Below are positions 1 to 7,491 of a DNA stretch of 54,118 nucleotides, piece after piece. The position numbers and the translations under genes are program-made. How positions within the stretch are numbered: the first letter of the stretch is position 1; every line of letters begins with the position of its first letter. The stretch spans positions 1 to 54,118 of the forward strand of contig DXGV01000009.1 of NCBI GenBank assembly GCA_019113745.1. Direction: 5' to 3'. Origin of the DNA: Candidatus Blautia intestinavium (lineage in GTDB: Bacteria; Bacillota; Clostridia; Lachnospirales; Lachnospiraceae). Below the pieces are notes generated by a model. That model ran no database searches, was not told the origin of the DNA, and saw only the letters and a list, made by a program, of their open reading frames with translations.

Positions 1-161
1 CCCTTACCTGTTCTAAGACAGAAAGCAAAATGGGACAGATAACCGACCATGTGAAAAAATGGCAGGACATTTCCTTTGAGGATAAGCAGGCGGTTGTGGA
101 CGCTTTAATCAAAGTTATCAAGGTGGCAAACGGGAATATTGAAATCACATGGAAAATCTAA
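1..161 (+). CDS. Serine recombinase, C-terminal fragment (cut by window edge)
   Basis: An open frame enters from the left edge (codons start at base 3) and stops at 159-161. About 52 residues are visible, including FEDKQAVVDALIKVIKVANG and the terminal NIEITWKI. A tail of the form W..(L/I)S.E.K..VV..LI..I.V....I.I.WKI is what I know from the extreme C-terminus of large serine recombinases of integrative elements and phages, which cut and rejoin DNA at attachment sites. The catalytic N-terminal domain lies outside the window, so activity cannot be judged. It is followed by a small hairpin with a T-run and then by the promoter of a housekeeping thiamine operon, so this is probably the right end of a mobile element. 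The family call rests on a short tail and is moderate. Confidence 0.55.
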   Translation, partial: LTCSKTESKMGQITDHVKKWQDISFEDKQAVVDALIKVIKVANGNIEITWKI

Positions 162-186
162 GGCGGTTATGACCGCTGTCATTTTT
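162..186 (+). terminator. Probable intrinsic terminator after the recombinase
   Basis: The stem GGCGGT (162-167) pairs with ACCGCT (172-177) around the loop TATG. A T-run, ATTTTT, follows at 181-186 after a short gap. It starts one base after the recombinase stop codon. The stem is short and the T-run is offset, so the call is moderate. Confidence 0.5.
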
Positions 187-377
187 GAGGTAAATCTACT
201 TCAATCTTCCCGTTTCGGGGAAGCCCTGCGCAGCGTTCAGGAACAGCTTGACGCTAAAAACTTCTATGCTTTTAATCCCAGCTTTGACTGCCCGTGTCAG
301 GCGTCGTGCCAGAAAGACTGAAAATGCCCGGACAGCGTGTCTCCGACAGAACGGAGGAAATTAATTTCAGATAAACC
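187..377. other. Non-coding stretch between recombinase end and thiamine promoter
   Basis: I see no convincing gene here. The short open frames on both strands have no ribosome binding site and no recognisable protein. If the recombinase belongs to an integrated element, an attachment site could lie in or near this stretch, but no direct repeat can be shown without the other end of the element. Confidence 0.35.
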
Positions 378-406
378 TTGAAAAATCTGTTAAGCAGGTC
401 TATAAT
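378..406 (+). promoter_or_regulatory. Sigma-A promoter of the thiamine operon
   Basis: TTGAAA (378-383) and TATAAT (401-406) are 17 bp apart. Transcription would start near 413, just before the TPP aptamer. Confidence 0.8.
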
Positions 407-418
407 ACAAAAATAAAA

Positions 419-503
419 CATCGGGGAGCTTGTTGACAGGCTGAGAGGAAGGTGTGACCTTCGACCCATAACCTGATTTGGATAATGCCAACGTAGGGAA
501 GTG
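419..503 (+). promoter_or_regulatory. TPP riboswitch (thi-box)
   Basis: The conserved blocks of the TPP aptamer are in order: GGGGAGC (about 423-429), CTGAGAGGAAGG (441-452), GACC(T)TCGACCC, then AACCTGATTTGGATAATGCC, and CGTAGGGAAG (492-501). The pyrimidine-sensing motif CTGAGA and the pyrophosphate-sensing region CCTGAT..GGATAATGCC are intact. Known TPP riboswitches shut off thiamine synthesis and uptake genes when TPP is abundant. This one lies 7-10 nt after the predicted start of transcription and leads into thiW-thiM-thiE-HAD-thiD, which fits that role. Confidence 0.96.
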
Positions 504-524
504 TGTGAATGTGAAGTGATTTAT

Positions 525-566
525 GTACAGGAAGCAGCCGGATCAGGTCGCTTCCTGTATTTCGTT
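525..566 (+). terminator. Hairpin in the riboswitch expression platform
   Basis: TACAGGAAGC (526-535) pairs perfectly with GCTTCCTGTA (550-559), a 10-bp stem with a 14-nt loop, starting about 25 nt after the aptamer. A weak T-run (TTTCGTT, 560-566) follows. It is a candidate intrinsic terminator by which the TPP aptamer controls the operon. The T-run is interrupted, so premature termination is plausible but not certain. Confidence 0.5.
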
Positions 567-704
567 CCGGGAAATTCACGGACTGCTTTCCGGTATGATA
601 TGTGGATTTCTCTGGAAAAAGAACCGTTTCGCTGTGGACAGAATCCTTTGGCGGGGAGGAACCGTTCACATGCTTTCCAGAAGAAGATACGAGGAGGATG
701 AATT

Positions 705-1250
705 ATGATGAATCAGAGTAAAACACAGGAACATGCTGCAGCAGGAATTCAGACGCGAATCTCCACAAAAAAAATGGTACTTACAGCCATGCTGGCCTGT
801 CTGGCCTATGTGCTGAATACTTTTGTATACTTTCCGGCGATGGCTCCCTTCCAGCATTTTGTAGATATGCTGGCGGCAGTATTGGTAGGGCCCTGGTACG
901 GCTTTCTGGCAGCGCTGATCTGCGGGATACTGAGAATGCTCTCAGGCAGGACGATCCAGGCGGTGGCGGGCGCTGTCTTCGGACCGATCCTTGGGGGACT
1001 GATTTACAGAAAGACAAAAAATATCTGGCTTACCCTGGCAGGTGAAGTAGTTGGCACCGGATTTTTCGGGGCGATGGTATCTTATCCGCTGATGAAGATC
1101 TTTTATGGCCTGGATGCCCAGTCTCCTTTTTATTATATCCCCTTTTATACTCCGGCGGCCGTAGTAGGGGGAGCTATGGGGCTTTGCGTTCTGCTTATCT
1201 TTAGCCGTACGGGGCTTCTGGCGCGGATGCAGCATGAATTATCAGAATAA
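705..1250 (+). CDS. thiW: ThiW, thiazole-specific ECF transporter S component
   Basis: A 181-residue membrane protein with about five or six hydrophobic segments, starting with KKMVLTAMLACLAYVLNTF. The first segment is followed by FQHFVDMLAAVLVGPWYG, typical of the substrate-binding S component of energy-coupling factor importers. ThiW is the family member found next to thiM and under TPP riboswitches, and is predicted to bring hydroxyethylthiazole into the cell. The shared ECF ATPase/T module is not in this window. The start at 705 has AGGAGG at 690-695; a second ATG follows at 708. It is the first gene of the riboswitch operon and is followed by thiM after 24 nt. Confidence 0.9.
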   Translation: MMNQSKTQEHAAAGIQTRISTKKMVLTAMLACLAYVLNTFVYFPAMAPFQHFVDMLAAVLVGPWYGFLAALICGILRMLSGRTIQAVAGAVFGPILGGLIYRKTKNIWLTLAGEVVGTGFFGAMVSYPLMKIFYGLDAQSPFYYIPFYTPAAVVGGAMGLCVLLIFSRTGLLARMQHELSE

Positions 1251-1274
1251 AGAAAGATAAGGAAGGGAAATTAT

Positions 1275-2105
1275 ATGAGATATCTGGGACAGATATTTGA
1301 TCAGACCAGGAAAAAAGAACCTCTTGTACAGTGTATTACGAATTTTGTTACAGTGAATGACTGTGCGAATATGATCCTGGCGGCAGGAGGAACGCCTTCA
1401 ATGTCTCATGTGGAAGCCGAGGCCGCCGAGGCGGTCAGGGCGGCGGACGCCCTGGTATGCAATATGGGAGCCATCGAAGATACCGGGGCAATGATCCTGG
1501 CCGGAAAGGAGGCCAACAGTCTGGGGATTCCGGTGATTCTGGATCCGGTGGCGGCAGGAGGGACAAGCCTCCGCCGGGAAACTGCAAAGAAGCTTTTGAA
1601 GGAAGTGCATTTTTCTGTGATACGGGGAAACGTATCAGAAATCAGGAGCCTGGCGGGGGAAAGTGTTACCGGGAAAGGCGTAGACGCCGCTGCCCTGGAT
1701 GTTATCACAGATGAAAATCTGCCCCGTGCAGTTTCGCGTATCAGGCAGCTGGCGGAACAGACAGGCAGCGTTATAGCGGTTTCCGGGAAAACAGACGTGA
1801 TCTCGGACGCCACCCGGACCGTGCTTATCAGAAACGGATGTGCCGCCATGTCACGGATCACAGGAAGCGGCTGTATGGTAACGGCGCTGATCGGCTGTTT
1901 CTGCGGAGCGGCGAAGGAGCTTCCGCTGGAAGCGGCGGTAACAGGAATGACAGTAATGGGAATAGCCGGGGAAGCGGCTGAAAAGAGAATGCTGAAAAAC
2001 GGAACCGGAAACGCAACGTTCCGGAACGATCTGATAGACGCGGTATTTAATTTTACAGAAAAACAACTGATGGAGGATATGAAAATTGAAGTTTACAAAG
2101 GATGA
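1275..2105 (+). CDS. thiM: Hydroxyethylthiazole kinase
   Basis: 276 residues, the usual ThiM length. It phosphorylates 4-methyl-5-(2-hydroxyethyl)thiazole with ATP to give the thiazole phosphate used by ThiE. Visible family features are VQCITNFVTVNDCAN near the N-terminus, GGTPSMSH (39-45), VILDPVAAG (87-95), IRGNVSEI (116-123) and the anion-hole motif TGSGC (196-200), where C200 is the conserved active-site cysteine. GGAAGGGA precedes the ATG. With ThiW it forms a thiazole salvage route; no thiazole synthesis genes (thiG, thiH, thiS) are in the window. The 3' end overlaps the thiE start by 20 nt. Confidence 0.97.
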   Translation: MRYLGQIFDQTRKKEPLVQCITNFVTVNDCANMILAAGGTPSMSHVEAEAAEAVRAADALVCNMGAIEDTGAMILAGKEANSLGIPVILDPVAAGGTSLRRETAKKLLKEVHFSVIRGNVSEIRSLAGESVTGKGVDAAALDVITDENLPRAVSRIRQLAEQTGSVIAVSGKTDVISDATRTVLIRNGCAAMSRITGSGCMVTALIGCFCGAAKELPLEAAVTGMTVMGIAGEAAEKRMLKNGTGNATFRNDLIDAVFNFTEKQLMEDMKIEVYKG

Positions 2106-2748
2106 GATCAGAAGAGCTATGCTGCTCTACGCGATCACAGACAGATCATGGCTGAAAGAAGGAGAGAGTCTTACAGATGTCTGCCGGGAAGTACTTGATA
2201 ACGGAGCGACTTTTCTGCAGATAAGAGAAAAAGATCTGGATAAAGAAAATTTTGAAAAAGAGGCTGCGGAACTGAAAAAACTCTGCGAAAAATACAGGGT
2301 GCCTTTTGTGGTAAATGATAACGTACAGATCGCCCTTGATATTGACGCGGACGGCGTTCACGTAGGGCAGTCTGATATAAAAGGCAGGGACATCCGTTCT
2401 CTGATCGGGCCGGACAAAATTCTCGGCATATCGGCGGGAACGGCGGAGGAAGCCGTCGCTGCCGAAAAAGCGGGCGCCGACTATATCGGAGTAGGGGCAG
2501 TGTTCGGCACGAGTACAAAAAAAGACGCAAGAAACCTGAGTATAGAAAAACTGCGTGAAATCTGCGGGGCAGTTTCTATTCCAGCAGTAGCGATCGGAGG
2601 GATCAGCCGGGAAAACGTAAGTGAGCTGGATGGAAGCGGCGCTTCCGGAATCGCAGTGATCTCAGCTATTTTCGGCGCCGGAGAGCCGGGAAAAGCCACG
2701 GGAGAACTTTTAAAACTTGCAGAAGAAATGGTGAAAAACAATGGATAA
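2086..2748 (+). CDS. thiE: Thiamine-phosphate synthase
   Basis: 220 residues with the TIM-barrel ThiE fold: YAITDR (15-20), the pyrophosphate-binding QIREKD (45-50), VVNDN (75-79), DGVHVGQSD (89-97) and GVGAVFGT. It joins hydroxymethylpyrimidine pyrophosphate and thiazole phosphate into thiamine monophosphate. The chosen start is a TTG at 2086, inside the end of thiM, because GGAGG lies about 10 nt upstream and the residues after it look like a normal ThiE N-terminus; the first in-frame ATG is at 2119 and would cut into the conserved start. It overlaps thiM by 20 nt and the HAD gene by 8 nt, indicating translational coupling. Confidence 0.95.
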   Translation: MKFTKDEIRRAMLLYAITDRSWLKEGESLTDVCREVLDNGATFLQIREKDLDKENFEKEAAELKKLCEKYRVPFVVNDNVQIALDIDADGVHVGQSDIKGRDIRSLIGPDKILGISAGTAEEAVAAEKAGADYIGVGAVFGTSTKKDARNLSIEKLREICGAVSIPAVAIGGISRENVSELDGSGASGIAVISAIFGAGEPGKATGELLKLAEEMVKNNG

Positions 2749-3382
2749 AAAGTATGCGATCTTTGATATGGACGGCACTCTGGTGGATTCCATGCCTTAT
2801 TGGAAGAAACTGGCGAAAGAATACCTGCAGTTAAAGGGGGTATGCAAAATTGAGCCGGAAGTGATGAAAAAAATAACGCCTATGACAATTCTGGAGTCCG
2901 CGGCATATTTTAAGGAAATTTACGGTTTTGCCTCCACTCCGGAGGAAATTGCCGGGGAAGTCAACGGCCTGATGGCAAGACATTATGAGGAGGATGTTCC
3001 TCTGAAAGAAGGAGTCCGGGAATATCTGGCAAAGCTGAAAAAAAGAAAAGTGCGGATGTGCGTGGCTTCCGCTACGGCGGAACATCTGATGGAAGCCTGT
3101 CTGAAACGCCTGGGAGTGCTGGAAGACTTCGAGTTTCTTCTTTCCTGCGAGACGGTAGGGGCGGGGAAACACAGTCCGGAGGTTTACCATGCGGCGGTGG
3201 AAAAGCTTGGCGCAAAGCCGGAGGACACGGCGGTTTATGAAGACGCCCTTCACGCAGTGGAGACTGCGAAAAAGGCAGGGTTTTACGTGGCGGCAGTCTA
3301 TGATGACAATGGAAAAGATAACTGGGAAAAAATTTCTGAAACAGCAGATGAAACAATCATGAACTGGGAGGATGCATTATGA
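2741..3382 (+). CDS. HAD-superfamily phosphatase in the thiamine operon
   Basis: 213 residues with all four HAD motifs: the nucleophile motif FDMDGTLVDS (D9, D11), motif II with S110 (CVASAT), the lysine K143 in AGKHSPEVY, and motif IV YEDAL (E167, D168). The helical cap inserted after motif I puts it in subfamily IA (beta-phosphoglucomutase/phosphatase-like). Substrates of such enzymes cannot be read from sequence. Its position, overlapping thiE by 8 nt and thiD by 4 nt inside a TPP-regulated operon, suggests a thiamine-related phosphate ester. Thiamine monophosphate is the obvious candidate because ThiE makes it and no ThiL kinase is seen nearby. HMP-phosphate or a house-cleaning role are alternatives. 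Confidence 0.88.
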   Translation: MDKKYAIFDMDGTLVDSMPYWKKLAKEYLQLKGVCKIEPEVMKKITPMTILESAAYFKEIYGFASTPEEIAGEVNGLMARHYEEDVPLKEGVREYLAKLKKRKVRMCVASATAEHLMEACLKRLGVLEDFEFLLSCETVGAGKHSPEVYHAAVEKLGAKPEDTAVYEDALHAVETAKKAGFYVAAVYDDNGKDNWEKISETADETIMNWEDAL

Positions 3383-4209
3383 AGACTGTTTTGTCGATCG
3401 CGGGAAGCGATTCCAGCGGCGGAGCGGGGATCCAGGCGGATCTGAAGACCATGATCATGAACGGCGTTTATGGAATGACGGCTGTTACGGCGCTTACAGC
3501 CCAGAATACAAAAGGAGTGACAGGAATCCTGGAAGTGTCGCCGGATTTTCTGGAAAAACAGATAGACGCGGTATTTCAGGATATACGTCCCGATGCGGTA
3601 AAGATTGGAATGGTGCCTTCTGCTCCTTTGATGGAAACGATCGCGTACTGCCTGAAAAAATACCAGGCAGAAAACATCGTAGTGGATCCGGTAATGGTAG
3701 CTACAAGCGGTTCCGTGCTGATGGAGACAGAAGCGGCAGCCGCGCTGAAAAAATCCCTTCTTTCTGTAGCGGATCTTGCCACCCCGAATATTCCGGAGGC
3801 GGAGGCGCTTTCCGGAAGAAAGATCAAGACTTCAGAGGATATGGAGCAGGCGGCGAAAAAGATCAGTGAAGTATTCGGCTGCGGGGTGCTGTGTAAGGGA
3901 GGCCACAGTCTGAACGACGCAAGCGATTATCTTTTTTACCAGGGAAAAGGCCGGTGGTTCCGGGGCAGGAGGATCGATAATCCCAACACCCACGGGACCG
4001 GCTGTACTCTTTCCAGTGCGATCGCTTCCAGTCTGGCGAAGGGATATTCCATGGAGGAGGCTGTACAGAGGGCAAAAGAATATCTTTCAGGAGCCCTTGC
4101 GGCTATGCTGGATCTGGGCGCGGGAAGCGGCCCCATGGATCATGGATTCCTTTTAAAGGACTCAAACGCAGAGCGGCAGAAACCTGACATAACAATTGAA
4201 AAGCAGTGA
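3379..4209 (+). CDS. thiD: Hydroxymethylpyrimidine / phosphomethylpyrimidine kinase
   Basis: 276 residues of the ribokinase-like ThiD family. It phosphorylates hydroxymethylpyrimidine (HMP) twice to HMP pyrophosphate, the second substrate of ThiE. Seen are SIAGSDSSGGAGIQADLK at the N-terminus, VVDPVMVATSG (101-111) and the C-terminal catalytic/anion-hole motif NTHGTGCTLSSA with C209. It is the last gene of the salvage operon and overlaps the HAD gene by ATGA. The -35 box of the next gene's promoter lies inside its last codons. No thiC is visible, so HMP may also be salvaged. Confidence 0.96.
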   Translation: MKTVLSIAGSDSSGGAGIQADLKTMIMNGVYGMTAVTALTAQNTKGVTGILEVSPDFLEKQIDAVFQDIRPDAVKIGMVPSAPLMETIAYCLKKYQAENIVVDPVMVATSGSVLMETEAAAALKKSLLSVADLATPNIPEAEALSGRKIKTSEDMEQAAKKISEVFGCGVLCKGGHSLNDASDYLFYQGKGRWFRGRRIDNPNTHGTGCTLSSAIASSLAKGYSMEEAVQRAKEYLSGALAAMLDLGAGSGPMDHGFLLKDSNAERQKPDITIEKQ

Positions 4210-4224
4210 GGATTCTGCTATAAT
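4196..4224 (+). promoter_or_regulatory. Sigma-A promoter of the ftsW-type gene
   Basis: TTGAAA (4196-4201) and TATAAT (4219-4224) with a 17-bp spacer. The -35 box lies inside the thiD 3' end, so this gene has its own start despite only 41-86 nt separating it from the thi operon. Confidence 0.8.
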
Positions 4225-4295
4225 AACTTCCTGAACAGAAACTGCCGATTATGCAGATGGTTCTGCATACAGATAGAAAGTTGCAGGTGACAGCC

Positions 4296-5492
4296 GTGGA
4301 AAAAGCAAGGCGGCAGAAAAAACCGCTTATACCGGCTCTTGGCCGGACAGAGAAGAAAAGAAAAAGCGATTATTACGATTACAATCTTGTGGCGATCATT
4401 ATTTTTCTGACATGCTTCGGCCTTATCATGCTGTACAGCACAAGCTCTTATATGGCGGAAGTAGAAAACGGGGACAGCATGTTCTACTTTAAGAAGCAGG
4501 CCCTGATCAGTATTGTCTGTATCATTGCCGCTCTTGTCATTTCCCAGATTGATTACCACATCCTGACCCGTTTTGTAACGGTTCTTTATGTGGCCGCCAT
4601 GGTTCTGATGATGCTTGTAAAGACTCCTCTGGGAATTGAGGCCAATGGAGCCCGCAGATGGCTGGGAGTGGGAGAAACGCTTCAGTTTCAGCCCTCGGAG
4701 ATTGCCAAGATTGCCGTGATCGTCTGTATTCCTTATATGATCGTGCATATGGGGAAAAAAGTACAGACATTGAAAGCATGTATGATCCTTGCGGCTATGG
4801 GCGGAGGTCTGGCATTTGTGACTTACGTTTTTACAGAAAATATGAGTACGGCGATCATTATTTTCTGCATCACTGCGGGACTGATTTTTATTGCCCATCC
4901 AAAGGTAAAACCCTTCCTTATCATTGCCGGAGTGGCCGCTGTGGCGCTCATTATGTTTATCCTGTTTCTGAACGCTACAGTGGATCCGCTGGAGAATGAA
5001 AACTTCCGTATCCGCCGTATTCTTGTATGGCTTCATCCGGAGGATTTTGCGTCAGGTGCGGGATATCAGACGATCCAGGGGCTTTACGCCATTGGCTCGG
5101 GCGGTCTTCTGGGCCGGGGACTGGGCAACAGTATCCAGAAGCTGGGAAGCGTTCCGGAAGCCCAGAACGATATGATCTTTTCCATTGTATGTGAGGAACT
5201 GGGAATCCTGGGCGGCATTCTGGTGCTGTTAATGTTCGCGTATCTTTTGTACCGCCTGTTTTTTATCGCCCAGAATGCGCCGGATATGTTCGGTTCGCTG
5301 ATGGTTACGGGAATTTTTATCCATATCGCCCTTCAGGTGATCTTTAACATTGCCGTTGTTGTGAATCTGATGCCGAACACGGGAGTTACGCTTCCCTTTA
5401 TCAGCTACGGAGGAACTTCCATCATGTTTCTGATGGCGGAAATGGGTCTGGCGCTCAGCGTATCCAGACAGATCAAATTTCAGGACAGTTAG
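4296..5492 (+). CDS. ftsW: SEDS-family peptidoglycan glycosyltransferase (FtsW type)
   Basis: About 399 residues with roughly ten membrane segments. Family features are LIMLYSTSSY in the first segment, NGARRWLGVG..QFQPSEIAK, the conserved extracellular stretch GGLLGRGLGNS..PEAQNDMIFS..EELG, and the C-terminal NTGVTLPFISYGGTS. SEDS proteins polymerise lipid II into glycan strands with a class B PBP. Division (FtsW), elongation (RodA) and sporulation (SpoVE) members cannot be told apart here; the N-terminal cytoplasmic tail and motifs fit FtsW best. The GTG at 4296 is chosen because AGGTGA lies 5 nt upstream; an in-frame ATG at 4251 has no ribosome binding site. It is monocistronic with its own promoter. 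Confidence 0.85.
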   Translation: MEKARRQKKPLIPALGRTEKKRKSDYYDYNLVAIIIFLTCFGLIMLYSTSSYMAEVENGDSMFYFKKQALISIVCIIAALVISQIDYHILTRFVTVLYVAAMVLMMLVKTPLGIEANGARRWLGVGETLQFQPSEIAKIAVIVCIPYMIVHMGKKVQTLKACMILAAMGGGLAFVTYVFTENMSTAIIIFCITAGLIFIAHPKVKPFLIIAGVAAVALIMFILFLNATVDPLENENFRIRRILVWLHPEDFASGAGYQTIQGLYAIGSGGLLGRGLGNSIQKLGSVPEAQNDMIFSIVCEELGILGGILVLLMFAYLLYRLFFIAQNAPDMFGSLMVTGIFIHIALQVIFNIAVVVNLMPNTGVTLPFISYGGTSIMFLMAEMGLALSVSRQIKFQDS

Positions 5493-5497
5493 GCTGT

Positions 5498-5525
5498 TTT
5501 GCCGGAGGCGGCGTATGCCGGCAAA
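5498..5525. repeat. Inverted repeat after ftsW-type gene
   Basis: TTTGCCGG (5498-5505) and CCGGCAAA (5518-5525) form a perfect 8-bp stem with a 12-nt loop, 5 nt after the stop. No T-run follows on either strand, so it may stabilise the mRNA end or act as a weak terminator. Confidence 0.45.
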
Positions 5526-5574
5526 GACACAGGTACAAAATGGATGCCTGTTCCATAAAATAACAGAAAATCTA

Positions 5575-5603
5575 TTGACAAATAGGATTACAAAATATAT
5601 ACT
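5575..5603 (+). promoter_or_regulatory. Sigma-A promoter of the acyl carrier protein gene
   Basis: TTGACA (5575-5580) and TATACT (5598-5603), spacer 17 bp. This close match predicts strong expression. Confidence 0.8.
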
Positions 5604-5653
5604 TTCCACATCAAAGTAGTGATGAAACGCATTTGATAAAGGAGAAGATAGCA

Positions 5654-5887
5654 ATGTTAGAAGAAATGAAAAAACTGATCGCAGAACAGTTAAACTGTGA
5701 GGAAAGCGAAATTACTGCGGAAACTTCTTTCAAGGATGACCTGGGGGCTGATTCCCTTGACCTCTTTGAGCTGGTAATGGCTCTGGAGGATGAGTACAAT
5801 GTTGAGATTCCTGCGGAAGAGCTTGCAGAGCTTGCGACAGTAGGCGATGTGATTGAATATCTGAAAGGCAGAGGCATCGAAGCATAA
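5654..5887 (+). CDS. acpP: Acyl carrier protein
   Basis: 77 acidic residues, the normal ACP length. The motif GADSLDLFEL carries S34, the site of the 4'-phosphopantetheine arm on which fatty acyl chains are built. AAAGGAG lies about 10 nt before the ATG at 5654; an upstream in-frame ATG at 5633 has no such site. It stands alone between its own promoter and terminator, not beside fab genes or rnc, so it could be the main fatty-acid ACP or a specialised second one. A Sfp-type phosphopantetheinyl transferase gene lies 3.4 kb downstream and may modify it, although AcpS is the usual partner. Confidence 0.92.
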   Translation: MLEEMKKLIAEQLNCEESEITAETSFKDDLGADSLDLFELVMALEDEYNVEIPAEELAELATVGDVIEYLKGRGIEA

Positions 5888-5898
5888 TTGAGAAGAAC

Positions 5899-5930
5899 TC
5901 CCTGAGGCAGAGATGTCTCAGGGAATTTTT
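5899..5930 (+). terminator. Intrinsic terminator after acpP
   Basis: TCCCTGAG (5899-5906) pairs with CTCAGGGA (5917-5924), followed by ATTTTT (5925-5930), 12 nt after the stop codon. Confidence 0.88.
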
Positions 5931-6026
5931 ATGATACCAGGGTCAAAAAGACAGAGGTCTATGCGACCCGCAAAAACATGAGAACGAAGCCCGACAGGGC
6001 GAAAAACAGGGAAAGGAAACCAGAAA

Positions 6027-7475
6027 ATGACAAAGATCAGAACAAGATTTGCACCCAGTCCGACGGGAAGAATGCATGTTGGAAATCTGCGCACAGCACT
6101 GTACGCATATCTGATCGCCAAACATGAGGGCGGAGATTTTATTCTCAGGATTGAAGATACAGATCAGGAAAGATACATGGAAGGAGCGGTGGAGATTATT
6201 TACCGCACTCTGGAGAAGACCGGTCTGATCCATGACGAAGGCCCGGATAAGGACGGAGGAGTCGGTCCATATGTGCAGAGCCAGCGTCAGGCGTCCGGAC
6301 TTTATCTGGAATACGCCAAAAAACTGATCGAACAGGGAGACGCCTATTACTGCTTCTGCGGACCGGAAGAACTGGAGTCTATGAAGCGCGTAGTAGCAGG
6401 CAAGGAAATTTCCATTTATGACAAACGCTGTCTTCATCTTCCAAAGGAAGAAGTGGAGAGACGGCTGGAGGCGGGAGAACCTCATGTTATCCGTTTTAAC
6501 ATGCCTGCGGAGGGAACAACTACATTCCATGACGTGATCTACGGAGATATTACCGTAAACAACGAAGAAATGGAGGATCTGATCCTGATCAAGTCAGACG
6601 GATATCCCACTTATAATTTTGCCAATGTAGTGGACGACCATCTGATGGGAATTACCCATGTGGTAAGAGGAAACGAGTATCTTTCCTCCGCTCCGAAATA
6701 TAACCGCATTTATGAAGCTTTCGGCTGGGAGATTCCGGTATACGTACACTGCCCGCTGATAACAAATGAGGAACATCAGAAGCTGAGCAAGCGTTCCGGG
6801 CATTCCTCTTATGAGGATCTGGTGGATCAGGGATTTCTGACGGAAGCCATTGTGAATTTTGTGGCTCTTCTGGGATGGAGCCCCCAGGAGAACAGAGAGA
6901 TTTATTCCCTTCCGGAACTGGTGGAGGCCTTTGACTATCATCACATCAGTAAGTCGCCGGCAGTGTTTGATATTACCAAGCTGCGCTGGATGAACGGGGA
7001 ATACATTAAGAAAATGGATCCCGGCGCGTTTTATGAAAAAGCGCTTCCCTATATGAAGCAGGTACTGAAAAAGGAGTATGATTTCCACAAAATAGCGGCC
7101 ATGGTCCAGACAAGGATCGAAGTATTTCCGGATATTCCGGCTCTCATTGACTTCTTTGAGGAAGTGCCGGAATACGACGTCTCCATGTATAAACATAAAA
7201 AAATGAAAACAACAGAGGAGACTTCCCTTGAAGTACTGAAGGAAGTGCTGCCTGTTCTGGAAGCCCAGGAAGACTACACAAACGATCCGCTGTATGCTTC
7301 TTTAAGCGGTTTTGTAAAAGAAAAGGGATACAAAAACGGCTATGTGATGTGGCCGCTCAGAACTGCCGTTTCCGGCAAACAGATGACTCCTGCCGGAGCT
7401 ACGGAAATTATGGAAATCATCGGCAAAGAAGAGACTTTAAAACGTGTAAAGGCAGCTATCGAAAAGCTGAGCTGA
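6027..7475 (+). CDS. gltX: Glutamyl-tRNA synthetase
   Basis: 482 residues, typical of bacterial class I GluRS. The ATP-binding HIGH-type motif is [19 protein letters not shown] at residues 8-26 and the KMSKS-type motif is [10 protein letters not shown]. It charges tRNA with glutamate; because no asparagine/glutamine discrimination can be read here, a non-discriminating role feeding GatCAB is possible, as in many Firmicutes. GGGAAAGGA precedes the ATG. It follows the acpP terminator and is 16 nt from the helicase gene, suggesting cotranscription with it. Confidence 0.97.
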   Translation: MTKIRTRFAPSPTGRMHVGNLRTALYAYLIAKHEGGDFILRIEDTDQERYMEGAVEIIYRTLEKTGLIHDEGPDKDGGVGPYVQSQRQASGLYLEYAKKLIEQGDAYYCFCGPEELESMKRVVAGKEISIYDKRCLHLPKEEVERRLEAGEPHVIRFNMPAEGTTTFHDVIYGDITVNNEEMEDLILIKSDGYPTYNFANVVDDHLMGITHVVRGNEYLSSAPKYNRIYEAFGWEIPVYVHCPLITNEEHQKLSKRSGHSSYEDLVDQGFLTEAIVNFVALLGWSPQENREIYSLPELVEAFDYHHISKSPAVFDITKLRWMNGEYIKKMDPGAFYEKALPYMKQVLKKEYDFHKIAAMVQTRIEVFPDIPALIDFFEEVPEYDVSMYKHKKMKTTEETSLEVLKEVLPVLEAQEDYTNDPLYASLSGFVKEKGYKNGYVMWPLRTAVSGKQMTPAGATEIMEIIGKEETLKRVKAAIEKLS

Positions 7476-7491
7476 CGAGAAAACATATTTT

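Noticed and set aside
139..321. 60-residue frame after the recombinase
   Set aside because: It starts inside the recombinase end, spans a terminator-like hairpin and has no start signal.
501..708. Two short open frames in the thiamine leader
   Set aside because: No ribosome binding site, they run through the riboswitch hairpin, and they have no recognisable protein; a leader peptide cannot be excluded but is unsupported.
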